Shown piece by piece: positions 1-6,836 of a DNA stretch of 8,894 nucleotides. Each line of letters begins with the position of its first letter. Position 1 is the first letter of the stretch. The notes under the pieces were generated by a model that had not been told where the DNA came from, ran no database searches, and was given only the letters and a program-made list of their open reading frames with translations. A program made the position numbers and the translations under genes. This DNA is from Propionibacteriaceae bacterium (lineage in GTDB: Bacteria > Actinomycetota > Actinomycetes > Propionibacteriales > Propionibacteriaceae): positions 1 through 8,894 of the forward strand of contig JAUMYR010000117.1 of NCBI GenBank assembly GCA_030528545.1, written 5' to 3'.

Positions 1-450
1 CTGTACCGGGGAGTGCACGGTGACCTGTCCGGTGCGGTGGCTCGGGACCTCTGCCTCGAAGACCAGGTTCATCGGCGGCCGATCGTCGGGCCGGTTGCGG
101 GTGCGCCGCCGCCGCGGGGCAGGGGAGGGCTTTGGGCCATAGCCCACCAGGGTCGCGGTCTGCTGGTCCTCCTGGCCCGGCTCCTGCGGGGAGGGCTGTC
201 CGGAGGCGGGCGTCCCATCGTCGATTTCGATGATCGCTGTGCCCACCTCGACCATCGTTCCCTCGGCGACCAGCAGCCTGGCGATGGTGCCGGCGAAGGG
301 GGAGGGCAGCTCGACCAGTGACTTGCTCGTCTCCACCTCGACCAGGATGTCGTTGACCTCGACCCGGTCCCCCTCGGCGACACGCCAGGCGATGATCTCG
401 GCTTCGGCGAGGCCCTCTCCGGGATCGGGTAACAGGTAATGCTGAATCAC
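1..450 (-). CDS. bkdC: E2 acyltransferase of a 2-oxoacid dehydrogenase complex, N-terminal part (cut by window edge)
   Basis: The minus-strand frame is open for 150 codons, from a GTG at 450 to the left edge, and GAGGAG lies 6 bases upstream of the GTG. The first ~78 residues are a lipoyl domain: it opens with [13 protein letters not shown] and carries the lipoylation motif ETSKS, with Lys43 as the predicted lipoylated residue. A Pro/Gln/Glu-rich linker (about 79-98), LVGYG (101-105) and an Arg-rich stretch (113-120) follow. The last residues, HSPVQ, may be the start of the E3-binding domain (this is inference). The catalytic acyltransferase domain lies outside the window. In the complex E2 takes the acyl group from E1 on its swinging lipoyl arm and passes it to CoA. 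It follows E1-beta by 49 bases in the same operon. Substrate (branched-chain 2-oxoacids or pyruvate) cannot be settled from this fragment. Confidence 0.9.
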   Translation of the reverse strand, partial: MIQHYLLPDPGEGLAEAEIIAWRVAEGDRVEVNDILVEVETSKSLVELPSPFAGTIARLLVAEGTMVEVGTAIIEIDDGTPASGQPSPQEPGQEDQQTATLVGYGPKPSPAPRRRRTRNRPDDRPPMNLVFEAEVPSHRTGQVTVHSPVQ

Positions 451-499
451 GATGATCTCCTCATCGGGCTATCCGGTGTTTTTCGGTGGGGTTTGGACA

Positions 500-1474
500 T
501 CAGTAATCCATCGAGCGATCGACGGCATCAAGGATGCGATCCAGGTCGGGCAGGTACTCGTCCTCGATCCGGGCTGGGGGATAGGGCATGTCATAGCCGG
601 TGACGCGCAGCACTGGGGATTCCATGAGGTAGAACAGATCCTCGCTGAGTCTGGCGGCGATCTCGCTGGACAGGCTGACGTTGCCTGGTGCCTCGTGCAC
701 CACGATGGCGCGGCGAGTACGCCGGACCGATTCGGTGATCGTCACCATATCCAGGGGGCTGATGGTGCGCAGGTCCACGACCTCAATGGAGCGGCCCTCG
801 TCGGCTCCGACCGCCGCGGCTTCCAGGCAGGTTTTTACCATCGGCCCGTAGGCGAGCAGCGTCACGTCCTGGCCTGAGCGCACGACGCGAGCCTGATGTA
901 GTGGTATTGGTTTGGTATCAAGATCTACCTCGCCCTTGATGTGGTAACGCCTTTTGGGTTCGCAGAAGATGATCGGATCTTCCGAAGCTACGGCCTGCTG
1001 GATCATCCAGTAGGCGTCGTTCGGGGTGGAGCACGACACCACCTTGAGGCCAGCGGTGTGCGCGAAGTATGCCTCTGGGGACTCCGAGTGGTGCTCGACG
1101 GCGCCGATGCCTCCGCCGAAGGGGATGCGGATCACCAGCGGCATGCGCACCCGGCCTCCGCTGCGGAAGTGCAGCTTGGCGACCTGGGTCACGATCTGGT
1201 CGAAGGCGGGGAAGACGAAGCCGTCGAACTGGATCTCGACGACTGGCCGGTACCCCCTCATGGCCAGGCCGACGGCGGTGCCGACGATGCCCGATTCGGC
1301 GAGCGGGGAATCGATCACCCGCGCCTCACCGAAGTCTCTTTGCAGGTGTTCGGTGACCCGGAATACCCCACCGAGTTTGCCGATGTCCTCGCCAGCGAGC
1401 ACGACCTTGGGGTCGGCCTCCAGGGCGCGGCGCAGGCCAGCGTTCAGCGCTTTGACGAGAGTCATGGTGGCCAT
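500..1474 (-). CDS. bkdB: 2-oxoacid dehydrogenase E1 component, beta subunit
   Basis: This 324-aa protein has the usual length of the family. Visible features are GEDIG (28-32), the catalytic-glutamate segment DSPLAESGIVG with Glu60 facing the thiamine ring, FDGFVFPAFDQI (83-94), GGGIGAVEHHSES (120-132) and a C-terminal transketolase domain with VVDLRTISPLD. With E1-alpha it forms the heterotetrameric thiamine-diphosphate decarboxylase of the complex. The VEHHSES and EPKRRY motifs resemble actinobacterial branched-chain enzymes more than AceE-type pyruvate enzymes, which are single-chain. Possible starts are GTG 1477, ATG 1474 and ATG 1465. I chose 1474 because GGAGGT (1486-1481) sits 6 bases upstream, and the start shares one base with the E1-alpha stop, which suggests translational coupling. 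A pyruvate-specific role remains possible. Confidence 0.93.
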   Translation of the reverse strand: MATMTLVKALNAGLRRALEADPKVVLAGEDIGKLGGVFRVTEHLQRDFGEARVIDSPLAESGIVGTAVGLAMRGYRPVVEIQFDGFVFPAFDQIVTQVAKLHFRSGGRVRMPLVIRIPFGGGIGAVEHHSESPEAYFAHTAGLKVVSCSTPNDAYWMIQQAVASEDPIIFCEPKRRYHIKGEVDLDTKPIPLHQARVVRSGQDVTLLAYGPMVKTCLEAAAVGADEGRSIEVVDLRTISPLDMVTITESVRRTRRAIVVHEAPGNVSLSSEIAARLSEDLFYLMESPVLRVTGYDMPYPPARIEDEYLPDLDRILDAVDRSMDY

Positions 1475-2583
1475 CACAGCACCTCCAGGGACTCGGCATA
1501 GCGTTCATAGGCGCGGCGTTGCGCGTCCAGATAGGGAGTCTGTTCGGCATACACCGAGTCGAACATCTCGCTCAGGGTCTTGTCGGCGAGTTCCCTGGTG
1601 ATGCGGCGCACGTCCGCGCCGAGATCGTCGGCGTCCTGCCTCAACTCGGCCAGTTCGGCCTCGGTGACCAGGCCGCGCCGGACCAGATAAGCCCGGACCC
1701 GCTCAATGGGGTCTTTGTAGCGCCAGTGTTCGTCCTCCTCGTTGAGCCGGTACTTGGTCGGATCGTCGGAGGTGGTGTGCGCTCCCACCCGGTAGGTATA
1801 GGCCTCGACGAAGGTGGGCCCTTCGCCGCGCCGGGCCCGTTCCAGTGCCCACTCGGTGACGGTCCTGACCGCCAGCACATCGTTGCCGTCCACCTGGACG
1901 CCGGGGAAGCCGAATCCGCGGGCGCGTTGATACAGCGGGATGCGGGTCTGCCTCGTGATCGGCTCGCTGATCGCCCACTGGTTGTTCTGGCAGAAGAAGA
2001 CCACCGGTGCGTTGTAGCTCGCTGCGAACACGTAGGCCTCGTTCACATCGCCCTGGCTGGAGGCGCCGTCGCCGTGGTAGACCATGACGGCCCCGTTGCG
2101 GGCCGGGTCGTCATTGCCGACCATCCCGTCGAACTGCATCCCCATTGCATAGCCGGTGGCGTGCAGGGTCTGGCTGCCGATGACGATGGCGTAGTTGCGG
2201 AACCTGTCGATCGCGGTCCGGTCGCCGCCGTGGCTGCCCCGGAACAGGCCGAGGATGTCGCCAACCGGGACGCCAAGGCACATCGCGACACCGTGTTCCC
2301 GGTAGGAGGGAAAGATCACGTCGTTGTCTCCGATGGCCCGCCCGGAGCCGATCTGGGCCGCCTCCTGCCCGCGCAGCGGTGGCCACAGTCCCAGCTCGCC
2401 GTGGCGCTGCAGGGCGTGGGCCTCGTCGTCGAACCGGCGGGCCAGGATCATATCGCGCAGGAACCCGACGATGTCGGCGTCGGTGCCCTCCCATGAGAAA
2501 CGGTCGTGTGTGGCGCGTTCACCCTCGGGGGTGAGCAACTGGACGATATCGGCGGCCTCGTGCCGGGGAGCGAAAAGGTTCAT
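1474..2583 (-). CDS. bkdA: 2-oxoacid dehydrogenase E1 component, alpha subunit
   Basis: This 369-aa protein carries the thiamine-diphosphate motif from GDG (171-173) to NN (200-201), within HGDGASSQGDVNEA and FCQNNQWAIS. LRGQEAAQ (70-77) and FPSYREHG (91-98) are typical E1-alpha active-site segments, and the phosphorylation-loop-like motif AHTTSDDPTKYR is characteristic of two-subunit 2-oxoacid dehydrogenases. It is the first gene of the operon. The ATG at 2583 has AAGGAG four bases upstream, and no upstream in-frame start is better placed. The family includes branched-chain (bkd) and pyruvate (pdh) versions; length, motifs and gene order A-B-C match the actinobacterial bkd type, so the symbol is a best guess. 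Its promoter region carries the TTACG/CGTAA operator array, so a dedicated repressor is likely. Confidence 0.93.
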   Translation of the reverse strand: MNLFAPRHEAADIVQLLTPEGERATHDRFSWEGTDADIVGFLRDMILARRFDDEAHALQRHGELGLWPPLRGQEAAQIGSGRAIGDNDVIFPSYREHGVAMCLGVPVGDILGLFRGSHGGDRTAIDRFRNYAIVIGSQTLHATGYAMGMQFDGMVGNDDPARNGAVMVYHGDGASSQGDVNEAYVFAASYNAPVVFFCQNNQWAISEPITRQTRIPLYQRARGFGFPGVQVDGNDVLAVRTVTEWALERARRGEGPTFVEAYTYRVGAHTTSDDPTKYRLNEEDEHWRYKDPIERVRAYLVRRGLVTEAELAELRQDADDLGADVRRITRELADKTLSEMFDSVYAEQTPYLDAQRRAYERYAESLEVL

Positions 2584-2601
2584 GGAACTCCTTGGCTATA
2601 G

Positions 2602-2633
2602 GTTACGCAAGCGTAACTTACGGGATCGTAAGT
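2602..2633. promoter_or_regulatory. Tandem palindromic operator in front of the E1-alpha/E1-beta/E2 operon
   Basis: Two perfect inverted repeats overlap here. GTTACGC-AA-GCGTAAC lies at 2602-2617 and ACTTACG-GGAT-CGTAAGT at 2616-2633. Seen as half-sites this is TTACG-N4-CGTAA twice, one base apart, with a third palindrome (CGTAA-C-TTACG) across the junction. The repeat unit is 15 bp. It lies 19-50 bases upstream of the E1-alpha ATG. A minus-strand -10-like hexamer TACGAT (2630-2625) falls inside the second palindrome; the best -35 candidate, TTGTAG (2655-2650), is at a rather long 19-base spacing. The layout fits a dimeric repressor of TetR, MerR or GntR type binding cooperatively, but the regulator is not encoded in the window and its family is inference. 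Confidence 0.75.
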
Positions 2634-2713
2634 TGGGCACTGTGGAAACCTACAACGATGCTAGGCGCTGGTTGTGCGGTTGCGCAGCGGAATTGGTGGG
2701 ACGAGGCCCGGAT

Positions 2714-2743
2714 TGCCCCCACCTCCGGAGCTAGGTGAGGGCA
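2714..2743. repeat. Eleven-base inverted repeat in the divergent spacer upstream of citrate synthase
   Basis: TGCCCCCACCT at 2714-2724 and AGGTGAGGGCA at 2733-2743 pair at 10 of 11 positions around an 8-base loop. A smaller perfect repeat, CCAGC-CAT-GCTGG, follows at 2747-2759. No T-run follows on either strand, so it is not a classical terminator. It lies upstream of the predicted citrate synthase promoter, so it would be transcribed only from a more distant start. It could be a leader hairpin, an operator or a boundary element; the sequence does not decide between them. Confidence 0.4.
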
Positions 2744-2820
2744 GCACCAGCCATGCTGGCCCGTTCCCTAGCGGCCCCAGAGAGGTCGCTGTGGGTTCGC
2801 CCGCGAAATGGACATGCCTA

Positions 2821-2849
2821 TCGACTCGGCCCGCCGATCTGCCTACGCT
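2821..2849 (+). promoter_or_regulatory. Predicted housekeeping promoter of citrate synthase
   Basis: TCGACT (2821-2826) and TACGCT (2844-2849) are separated by 17 bases and resemble a group-1 sigma factor promoter (TTGACa/TAnnnT). Transcription would start near 2856, giving a leader of about 25 bases with the AAAGGAGG site (2866-2873). The -10 hexamer lies inside a small inverted repeat, GCCTA-CGCT-TAGGC (2841-2854), that could serve as an operator; this last point is speculative. Confidence 0.5.
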
Positions 2850-2880
2850 TAGGCGACAGCGAGTGAAAGGAGGGCCGACC

Positions 2881-4167
2881 GTGACCACAACCTGCACGAT
2901 CACCCTGGATGGCCAGACCTACGAACTGCCGATTGTCGTGGGCACCGAGGGCGAGAAAGCCATCGATATCAGCAAGCTGCGCAACCAGACCGGCTACATC
3001 ACGCTGGACGACGGCTACGGCAATACGGGTTCGTGCTCGTCGGCCATCACCTTCATCGACGGCGAGAAGGGGACGCTGCGCTACCGGGGCGTCCCCATCG
3101 AAGACCTCGCCGAGCGCAGTTCTTTCGTCGAGACCGCCCAGCTGCTAATTTTCGGCGAACTGCCGAACCCGGTCGAACGGGAGAGGTTCGCCGACCTGCT
3201 GACGGTCAACGCTGCGATTCATCGCGATATGCGCAAGCACTTCGAGGGTTTCCCGGTGAACGCCCACCCGATGGCCATCCTATCCGCGATGGTCAACGTG
3301 CTGGGCACGCACGAGCTGCCCGATGTGCACATCACCGATTTCGCCTCCTTCGAGCGGGCCGCCGCCGCTCTGATGTCGAAGGCCCGGACGGTCGCTGCCG
3401 CGTCCTACAAGGCCCACATCGGGGAACAGTTCGTCCACCCGCGCTACGACCTGAAATACGCCGAGAACTTCCTCCACATGATGTTCACGGTGCCCTACCG
3501 CGAATACGAGCCGACGCCCGAGGCCGCCCACGCGCTCAACATGTTCCTCGTCCTGCACGCCGATCACGAACAGAACTGTTCGACCACGACGGTGCGGACC
3601 GTCGCGTCCTCGGGCGCCAACCTGTTCGCTAGCTGCTCGGCGGGCATCAACGCGCTGTGGGGGCCCCGTCACGGCGGCGCGAACCAGGCCGTGATCGAGA
3701 TGCTGGAGTACATCCGAGACACCGGGATCACCCCTCAGCGTTACATCGCCAGGACCAAGGACAAGTCCTCGGGCCTGCGCCTCATGGGCTTCGGGCATCG
3801 GGTCTACCGCAACTTCGACCCCCGGGCGAAGATCCTCAAGCGGGCGGCCGACGACCTGCTGGAGAGCATGCACATCGACGACCCGCTGCTCGACCTAGCG
3901 ATGGAGGTCGAGGAGGCCGCGCTGGCCGACGACTACTTCGCCTCCCGCAGGCTTTATCCCAACGTGGACTTCTACTCGGGCATCATCTTGCGCGCCCTGG
4001 GCATTCCCCTGGACATGTTTACCGTGCTCTTCGCCCTGGGCCGATTCCCCGGCTGGATCGCGAACTGGAAAGAGGTTTACGACAACCCCCACCAGCGGAT
4101 CTACCGCCCCCGGCAGGTCTACACCGGCCCGGCTCAGACCGAGTGGATTCCCAGGCACAAGCGCTGA
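2881..4167 (+). CDS. gltA: Type II citrate synthase
   Basis: The enzyme condenses acetyl-CoA and oxaloacetate to citrate at the entry to the TCA cycle. The 428-aa length and the N-terminal small beta domain (ITLDGQTYELPIVVGTEG) match the hexameric type II family of which E. coli GltA is the model. The catalytic triad is present: His264 in HGGANQ, His306 in GFGHRVY and Asp363 in NVDFYSG, almost the same numbers as in E. coli. GTG at 2881 is chosen as start because AAAGGAGG ends 7 bases upstream and the encoded N-terminus aligns with the family; the open frame extends to an ATG at 2674, but that stretch is Pro/Arg-rich, unlike the family, and lacks an SD. Divergent from the dehydrogenase operon, it would use the acetyl-CoA made by it. 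A methylcitrate synthase role is less likely given the type II architecture. Confidence 0.95.
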   Translation: MTTTCTITLDGQTYELPIVVGTEGEKAIDISKLRNQTGYITLDDGYGNTGSCSSAITFIDGEKGTLRYRGVPIEDLAERSSFVETAQLLIFGELPNPVERERFADLLTVNAAIHRDMRKHFEGFPVNAHPMAILSAMVNVLGTHELPDVHITDFASFERAAAALMSKARTVAAASYKAHIGEQFVHPRYDLKYAENFLHMMFTVPYREYEPTPEAAHALNMFLVLHADHEQNCSTTTVRTVASSGANLFASCSAGINALWGPRHGGANQAVIEMLEYIRDTGITPQRYIARTKDKSSGLRLMGFGHRVYRNFDPRAKILKRAADDLLESMHIDDPLLDLAMEVEEAALADDYFASRRLYPNVDFYSGIILRALGIPLDMFTVLFALGRFPGWIANWKEVYDNPHQRIYRPRQVYTGPAQTEWIPRHKR

Positions 4168-4183
4168 CCGCTAGGGTGCCGGT

Positions 4184-4210
4184 GCAGGCCCAGCTCCGCT
4201 GGGACCCTGC
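4184..4210 (+). terminator. Hairpin between citrate synthase and the downstream gene
   Basis: CCCAGC-TCC-GCTGGG (4189-4203) forms a six-pair stem that is extended by GCAGG (4184-4188) pairing with CCTGC (4206-4210) across a two-base bulge. It starts 17 bases after the citrate synthase stop and ends 20 bases before the next start codon. There is no U-tract. It may be a partial terminator or an mRNA-stabilising element that sets the expression ratio of the two genes; this is inference. Confidence 0.4.
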
Positions 4211-4230
4211 CCGAGGACGAGAGGTGAGCT

Positions 4231-4635
4231 ATGAGTGAGACGCCATCCCGGGCCGAGGACGCCCGGAGGCGGCTGGAACTGGCCGAGTCGGCGGCCCGGG
4301 CCGAGTCCCAGGCCGCCCAGAAACTCATCGACGCCTTCGTCGCCGACGCCCGGGCGGCGGGCCTGCCCAGCGTCCCGCTGCGCGCGACGCTGCTGGACGG
4401 CACCCCGGTCAAGACCGACAAGAGGGGGTGGTACCTGCGGGTGAACCGCTCGATCGCGGTCGGTGAGGACGGGGGTTACTACGTTCTCACGGTGCCCGGG
4501 GGATTCATGGAGCGGTTTCGCGGGGCCAAGCTCAAGGCGTCCCCACCCCCGATGTTCATCGGCAAGGGCGGACGCGACGGCGAGACCGGCGACCTCTCCT
4601 TCTTCCTGGGCCGGGCGTTGCGCGGGGAGGTGTAG
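4231..4635 (+). CDS. Conserved-looking protein of unknown function, 134 aa
   Basis: I do not recognise a named family. Residues 1-45 are rich in Ala, Glu and Arg and should form one long helix, possibly a coiled coil. The remainder looks like a compact beta domain with LLDGTPVKTDKRGWYLRVNR, GEDGGYYVLTVPGG and GGRDGETGDLSFFLGRAL. The dense Gly and aromatic pattern and uniform codon use support a real gene. It has no signal peptide or membrane segment, so it is probably cytoplasmic. ATG 4231 has GAGAGGTGA just upstream. It follows citrate synthase by 63 bases on the same strand and may share its transcript, although a hairpin lies between. No function is assigned. Confidence 0.8.
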   Translation: MSETPSRAEDARRRLELAESAARAESQAAQKLIDAFVADARAAGLPSVPLRATLLDGTPVKTDKRGWYLRVNRSIAVGEDGGYYVLTVPGGFMERFRGAKLKASPPPMFIGKGGRDGETGDLSFFLGRALRGEV

Positions 4636-4656
4636 CAGCGGACCCGCGGGCGATTC

Positions 4657-4675
4657 GGCCGGTCAGCGGCTGGCC
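4657..4675 (+). terminator. Candidate terminator after the 134-aa gene
   Basis: GGCCGGTC-AGC-GGCTGGCC forms an eight-pair stem when two G-U pairs are allowed. Those wobbles pair only in RNA made from the plus strand (on the minus strand they become A-C mismatches). It starts 22 bases after the stop of the 134-aa gene, in the 88-bp gap between convergent genes. No U-tract follows, which is common in GC-rich actinomycetes. Confidence 0.4.
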
Positions 4676-4723
4676 ATCCAGACTGCGACCTGGTGCCTGA
4701 CCCGGTCGATCTCACTGGTCGGT

Positions 4724-5284
4724 TCACCCGGCCGTGAAACGGTGCCGCGACAGAACCTCGTAGCGGTGCCCGAGATCGGACAGGCGCGACTCGACCAGCG
4801 CGACCTCGCCGGCGAGCCATTCGGACCCGGGGAAGGAGTCGAGAACCCGCAGCCACTTCGTCGCCTCGATGGGACGCCGGGCCCGGGCGAGGGTGAGGTG
4901 GCCGACGAAGCTGCTCCCGTCGGCGATGACTCCGGAGCGGTTCGCGGCGTTGCGGCACCTGCGGGCCAGCGCTCCCAACTCGCTGCCTCCCTCGGCCACG
5001 CCGAGGGCGAGCACCCTGGCCCGCCACACCTCGGGGAAGCACCGGGTTCCGGCTACCCGGACGCGGAAGGCGCGCGTCCGCGCTGCGGCCTCAGCGAGAT
5101 GAGTATTCAGTTCATCGATATCGGCCAGGTCGACAGACGCCATGAAAGACGTAGTCAGATGCCATCCAATGGGGCGGGTCCAGCTCAGCCGGGGGTCGCT
5201 GCCGCGGCGCGGGGCGAGGAACTCATCGATCTCCTCGATGACTCGCTGGGGAGGCAACACCGCCGAGAACAATCGCGCACCCAT
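4724..5284 (-). CDS. thpR: RNA 2',3'-cyclic phosphodiesterase (2'-5' RNA ligase family)
   Basis: The 186-aa product has the two HxTx motifs that define the 2H phosphoesterase superfamily: His42-Leu-Thr-Thr (GWHLTTSF) and His129-Leu-Thr-Leu (GHLTLARAR). It starts with the typical RLFSAVLPP strand and ends with YEVLSRHRF, as ThpR/LigT proteins do, and its length is normal. Family members open 2',3'-cyclic phosphates on RNA ends to 2'-phosphates, and some also join 2'-5' bonds in vitro; the physiological role is poorly known. ATG 5284 is the start that fits the family N-terminus, although its SD (a weak GGG-rich stretch) is poor. This suggests translation coupled to the MFS gene that ends 30 bases upstream on the same strand. 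The protein is predicted to be cytoplasmic. Confidence 0.88.
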   Translation of the reverse strand: MGARLFSAVLPPQRVIEEIDEFLAPRRGSDPRLSWTRPIGWHLTTSFMASVDLADIDELNTHLAEAAARTRAFRVRVAGTRCFPEVWRARVLALGVAEGGSELGALARRCRNAANRSGVIADGSSFVGHLTLARARRPIEATKWLRVLDSFPGSEWLAGEVALVESRLSDLGHRYEVLSRHRFTAG

Positions 5285-5314
5285 AACCCAACCGTAACCC
5301 TGCCACTGGAAGCA

Positions 5315-6616
5315 TCAGCGTCCCCGGTAGCGGCGACGCAGCCACTCCCGCTGCAGGGCATCCTTCCACGGCGGCACCACGATGCCCGCCTGGGCCATCT
5401 CGCGCCTCAGGCGCCTGCGTGAGGTGAAGATACCGACGGTACCGATGATCCAGACCGGGATCTGTAGGGCGAATGCGAGCCGGAACTGTGCCAGGTCGTA
5501 GGCGCTGTCGGGGGAGATCAGGTCGAGGAAAAGCCCGATCCCCGCGATGCAGACGACGCTGCCGACGAAGGCGCCGATCAGCACGATGCCGGTCGCGGTG
5601 CCGAGCTGGTGCCGGGGCACGGAGGTGCGGGCGAAATCCATGCCGATGCTGGAGCCGGGGCCGCCCGCCGCTAGGCCGATCATCAGCACGATGAGCAGCC
5701 AGGCTGGTGCCGGGCCGGGCCACAGCATCACGGCGATCCAGGGCAGCGCATTGGCGGCGATGACGAACAGCACCAGGTTGCTGCGGCGCAGCGGATGTCT
5801 GGAGGTGAGGACGCCGACGATGGGACCGAAGACCGCCGAGGTAGCGATCAATAGGGTGTAGTAGCCGGACGCGGCCTGAGTGCTGACTCCCTCGCCCTGG
5901 ACAAGGTAGGGGATACCCCACATCATCGCGAACACCATCCAGGCGAATCCCGTTGCCAGGTGGGTCCACAGGCCCAGGCGGGTGCCCGGATTGGTCCAGA
6001 TCTGCCTGAGCTGGCCCGGTAACTCGCGCAGCGGGCGAGGAGCCGATTCCGCGGCTTCACCCGGCGGGTGGTCTCGCACGAGGGCGAAGGCCAGGGCGGC
6101 CGCCCCGAAAGCCAGCCCGGAGGCAGCCAGGAACGCGGGCGTCCAACCGGCCCAGAACATCAGGGCCATGAAACCGGTCGCCGAGACGATCTGGCCGCTC
6201 GCTCCGAGGAGCCCGGTGAACTGGGACAATACGGGCACCAGGCTCGGTTTGAACCATGACGGGAGCAGCCGCAACACGCTGGCGAAGATGAATGCGTCAC
6301 CAGCTCCGACGATGACGCGCGCCCCGATCCCGACCTCGATTTGCTCGGTGAGCGCCATGAGAACCTGGCCGGAGGCCATGAGCACCATGCCACCGGCGAG
6401 CGTGAGGCGCGAGCCGAAGCGGTCGATCAGGACCCCAGCGGGGATTTGCATTCCGGCATAGACCAGCAACTGCACCACGACGAAGGTGGACAGGACCCCG
6501 GGTGAGACTCCGAACCGGGCAGCCGCGTCGAGTCCTACGACGCCGAGGGAGGTGCGCTGCAGCACGGCCACGGCATAGGCGAATACGCCAATACCCCAGA
6601 CTAGCCAACCACGCAT
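5315..6616 (-). CDS. MFS transporter, substrate unknown
   Basis: The 433-aa protein is strongly hydrophobic along most of its length, with about 12 predicted membrane segments and a charged central loop (near VRDHPPGEAAESAPRPLREL). The major facilitator signature between helices 2 and 3 is present: GVLIDRFGSR at residues 61-70. Nothing visible fixes the substrate or direction. The early motif QRTSLGVVGLDAAARFGVS recalls a common, uncharacterised actinobacterial MFS group. I chose ATG 6616 because it has GGGGAGG (6627-6621) just upstream and gives MRGWLVWGIGVFAYAV, a normal first helix. An in-frame ATG at 6679 would add 21 charged residues without an SD. The C-terminal tail is Arg-rich. It is probably co-transcribed with thpR downstream. 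Confidence 0.88.
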   Translation of the reverse strand: MRGWLVWGIGVFAYAVAVLQRTSLGVVGLDAAARFGVSPGVLSTFVVVQLLVYAGMQIPAGVLIDRFGSRLTLAGGMVLMASGQVLMALTEQIEVGIGARVIVGAGDAFIFASVLRLLPSWFKPSLVPVLSQFTGLLGASGQIVSATGFMALMFWAGWTPAFLAASGLAFGAAALAFALVRDHPPGEAAESAPRPLRELPGQLRQIWTNPGTRLGLWTHLATGFAWMVFAMMWGIPYLVQGEGVSTQAASGYYTLLIATSAVFGPIVGVLTSRHPLRRSNLVLFVIAANALPWIAVMLWPGPAPAWLLIVLMIGLAAGGPGSSIGMDFARTSVPRHQLGTATGIVLIGAFVGSVVCIAGIGLFLDLISPDSAYDLAQFRLAFALQIPVWIIGTVGIFTSRRRLRREMAQAGIVVPPWKDALQREWLRRRYRGR

Positions 6617-6684
6617 GACACCTCCCCACAAAGAGTACTGCCTCCATACGCGGTTGCGCTCACGGCGAAACGGGAGCATTCCCC

Positions 6685-6715
6685 GGACTCTCGCGCGCTC
6701 AAGTAGCGCCAGTCC
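6685..6715. repeat. Nested inverted repeat in the spacer upstream of the MFS gene
   Basis: An outer pair GGACT (6685-6689) / AGTCC (6711-6715) encloses an inner pair GCGCT (6695-6699) / AGCGC (6705-6709) with loop CAAGT. It lies about 70 bases upstream of the MFS start, so it could be part of the MFS leader or operator, or a second terminator for prs transcripts. No U-tract follows. Confidence 0.35.
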
Positions 6716-6798
6716 TTACTCAGGGAGTTTTGCCCCAGTCACAGCCCGGCCATGGGGTGCGGAGCCAATCGTGAGGGTCCGCTTGGGCGCAGCTCAAG

Positions 6799-6820
6799 CC
6801 CCATCCGCGGCGGACAGGGG
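6799..6820 (-). terminator. Candidate terminator of prs
   Basis: On the minus strand, 16 bases after the prs TAG, CCCC-TG-TCC pairs with GGA-T-GGGG around the loop GCCGC. This gives 4 + 3 base pairs with a small internal loop. There is no U-tract, so the call rests on position and stem only. Confidence 0.35.
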
Positions 6821-6836
6821 TGACCAAATATGAGCT

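Larger units (their letters stand above)
6617..6836. other. Non-coding spacer between prs and the MFS gene
   Basis: These 220 bases hold no convincing gene. Besides the SD of the MFS gene at its left end, it contains two inverted-repeat structures, listed separately (6685-6715 and 6799-6820). The MFS promoter must lie here, but I find no good -35/-10 pair on the minus strand. Confidence 0.6.

Noticed and set aside
500..877. Plus-strand frame opposite E1-beta (part of 452-877)
   Set aside because: Antisense shadow in a GC-rich gene with no SD and no recognisable protein motif.
1519..2496. Long plus-strand open frame opposite E1-alpha
   Set aside because: It is the high-GC mirror of a well-supported gene, has no SD and no recognisable motifs.
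2658..2738. Possible 26-codon leader peptide ATG...TGA in the citrate synthase upstream region
   Set aside because: No SD, no runs of a single amino acid codon as in attenuators, and it lies upstream of the predicted promoter.
2674..2880. N-terminal extension of citrate synthase from an ATG at 2674
   Set aside because: The added 69 residues are Pro/Gly/Arg-rich and unlike the family, lack an SD, and span the promoter and SD that fit the GTG at 2881.
3280..3873. Minus-strand open frame opposite citrate synthase
   Set aside because: Shadow of the citrate synthase codon bias, with no SD and no protein-like pattern.
6617..6679. Extension of the MFS protein to an ATG at 6679
   Set aside because: It adds a charged, non-homologous 21-residue leader without an SD; ATG 6616 has a clear SD and begins the first membrane helix.
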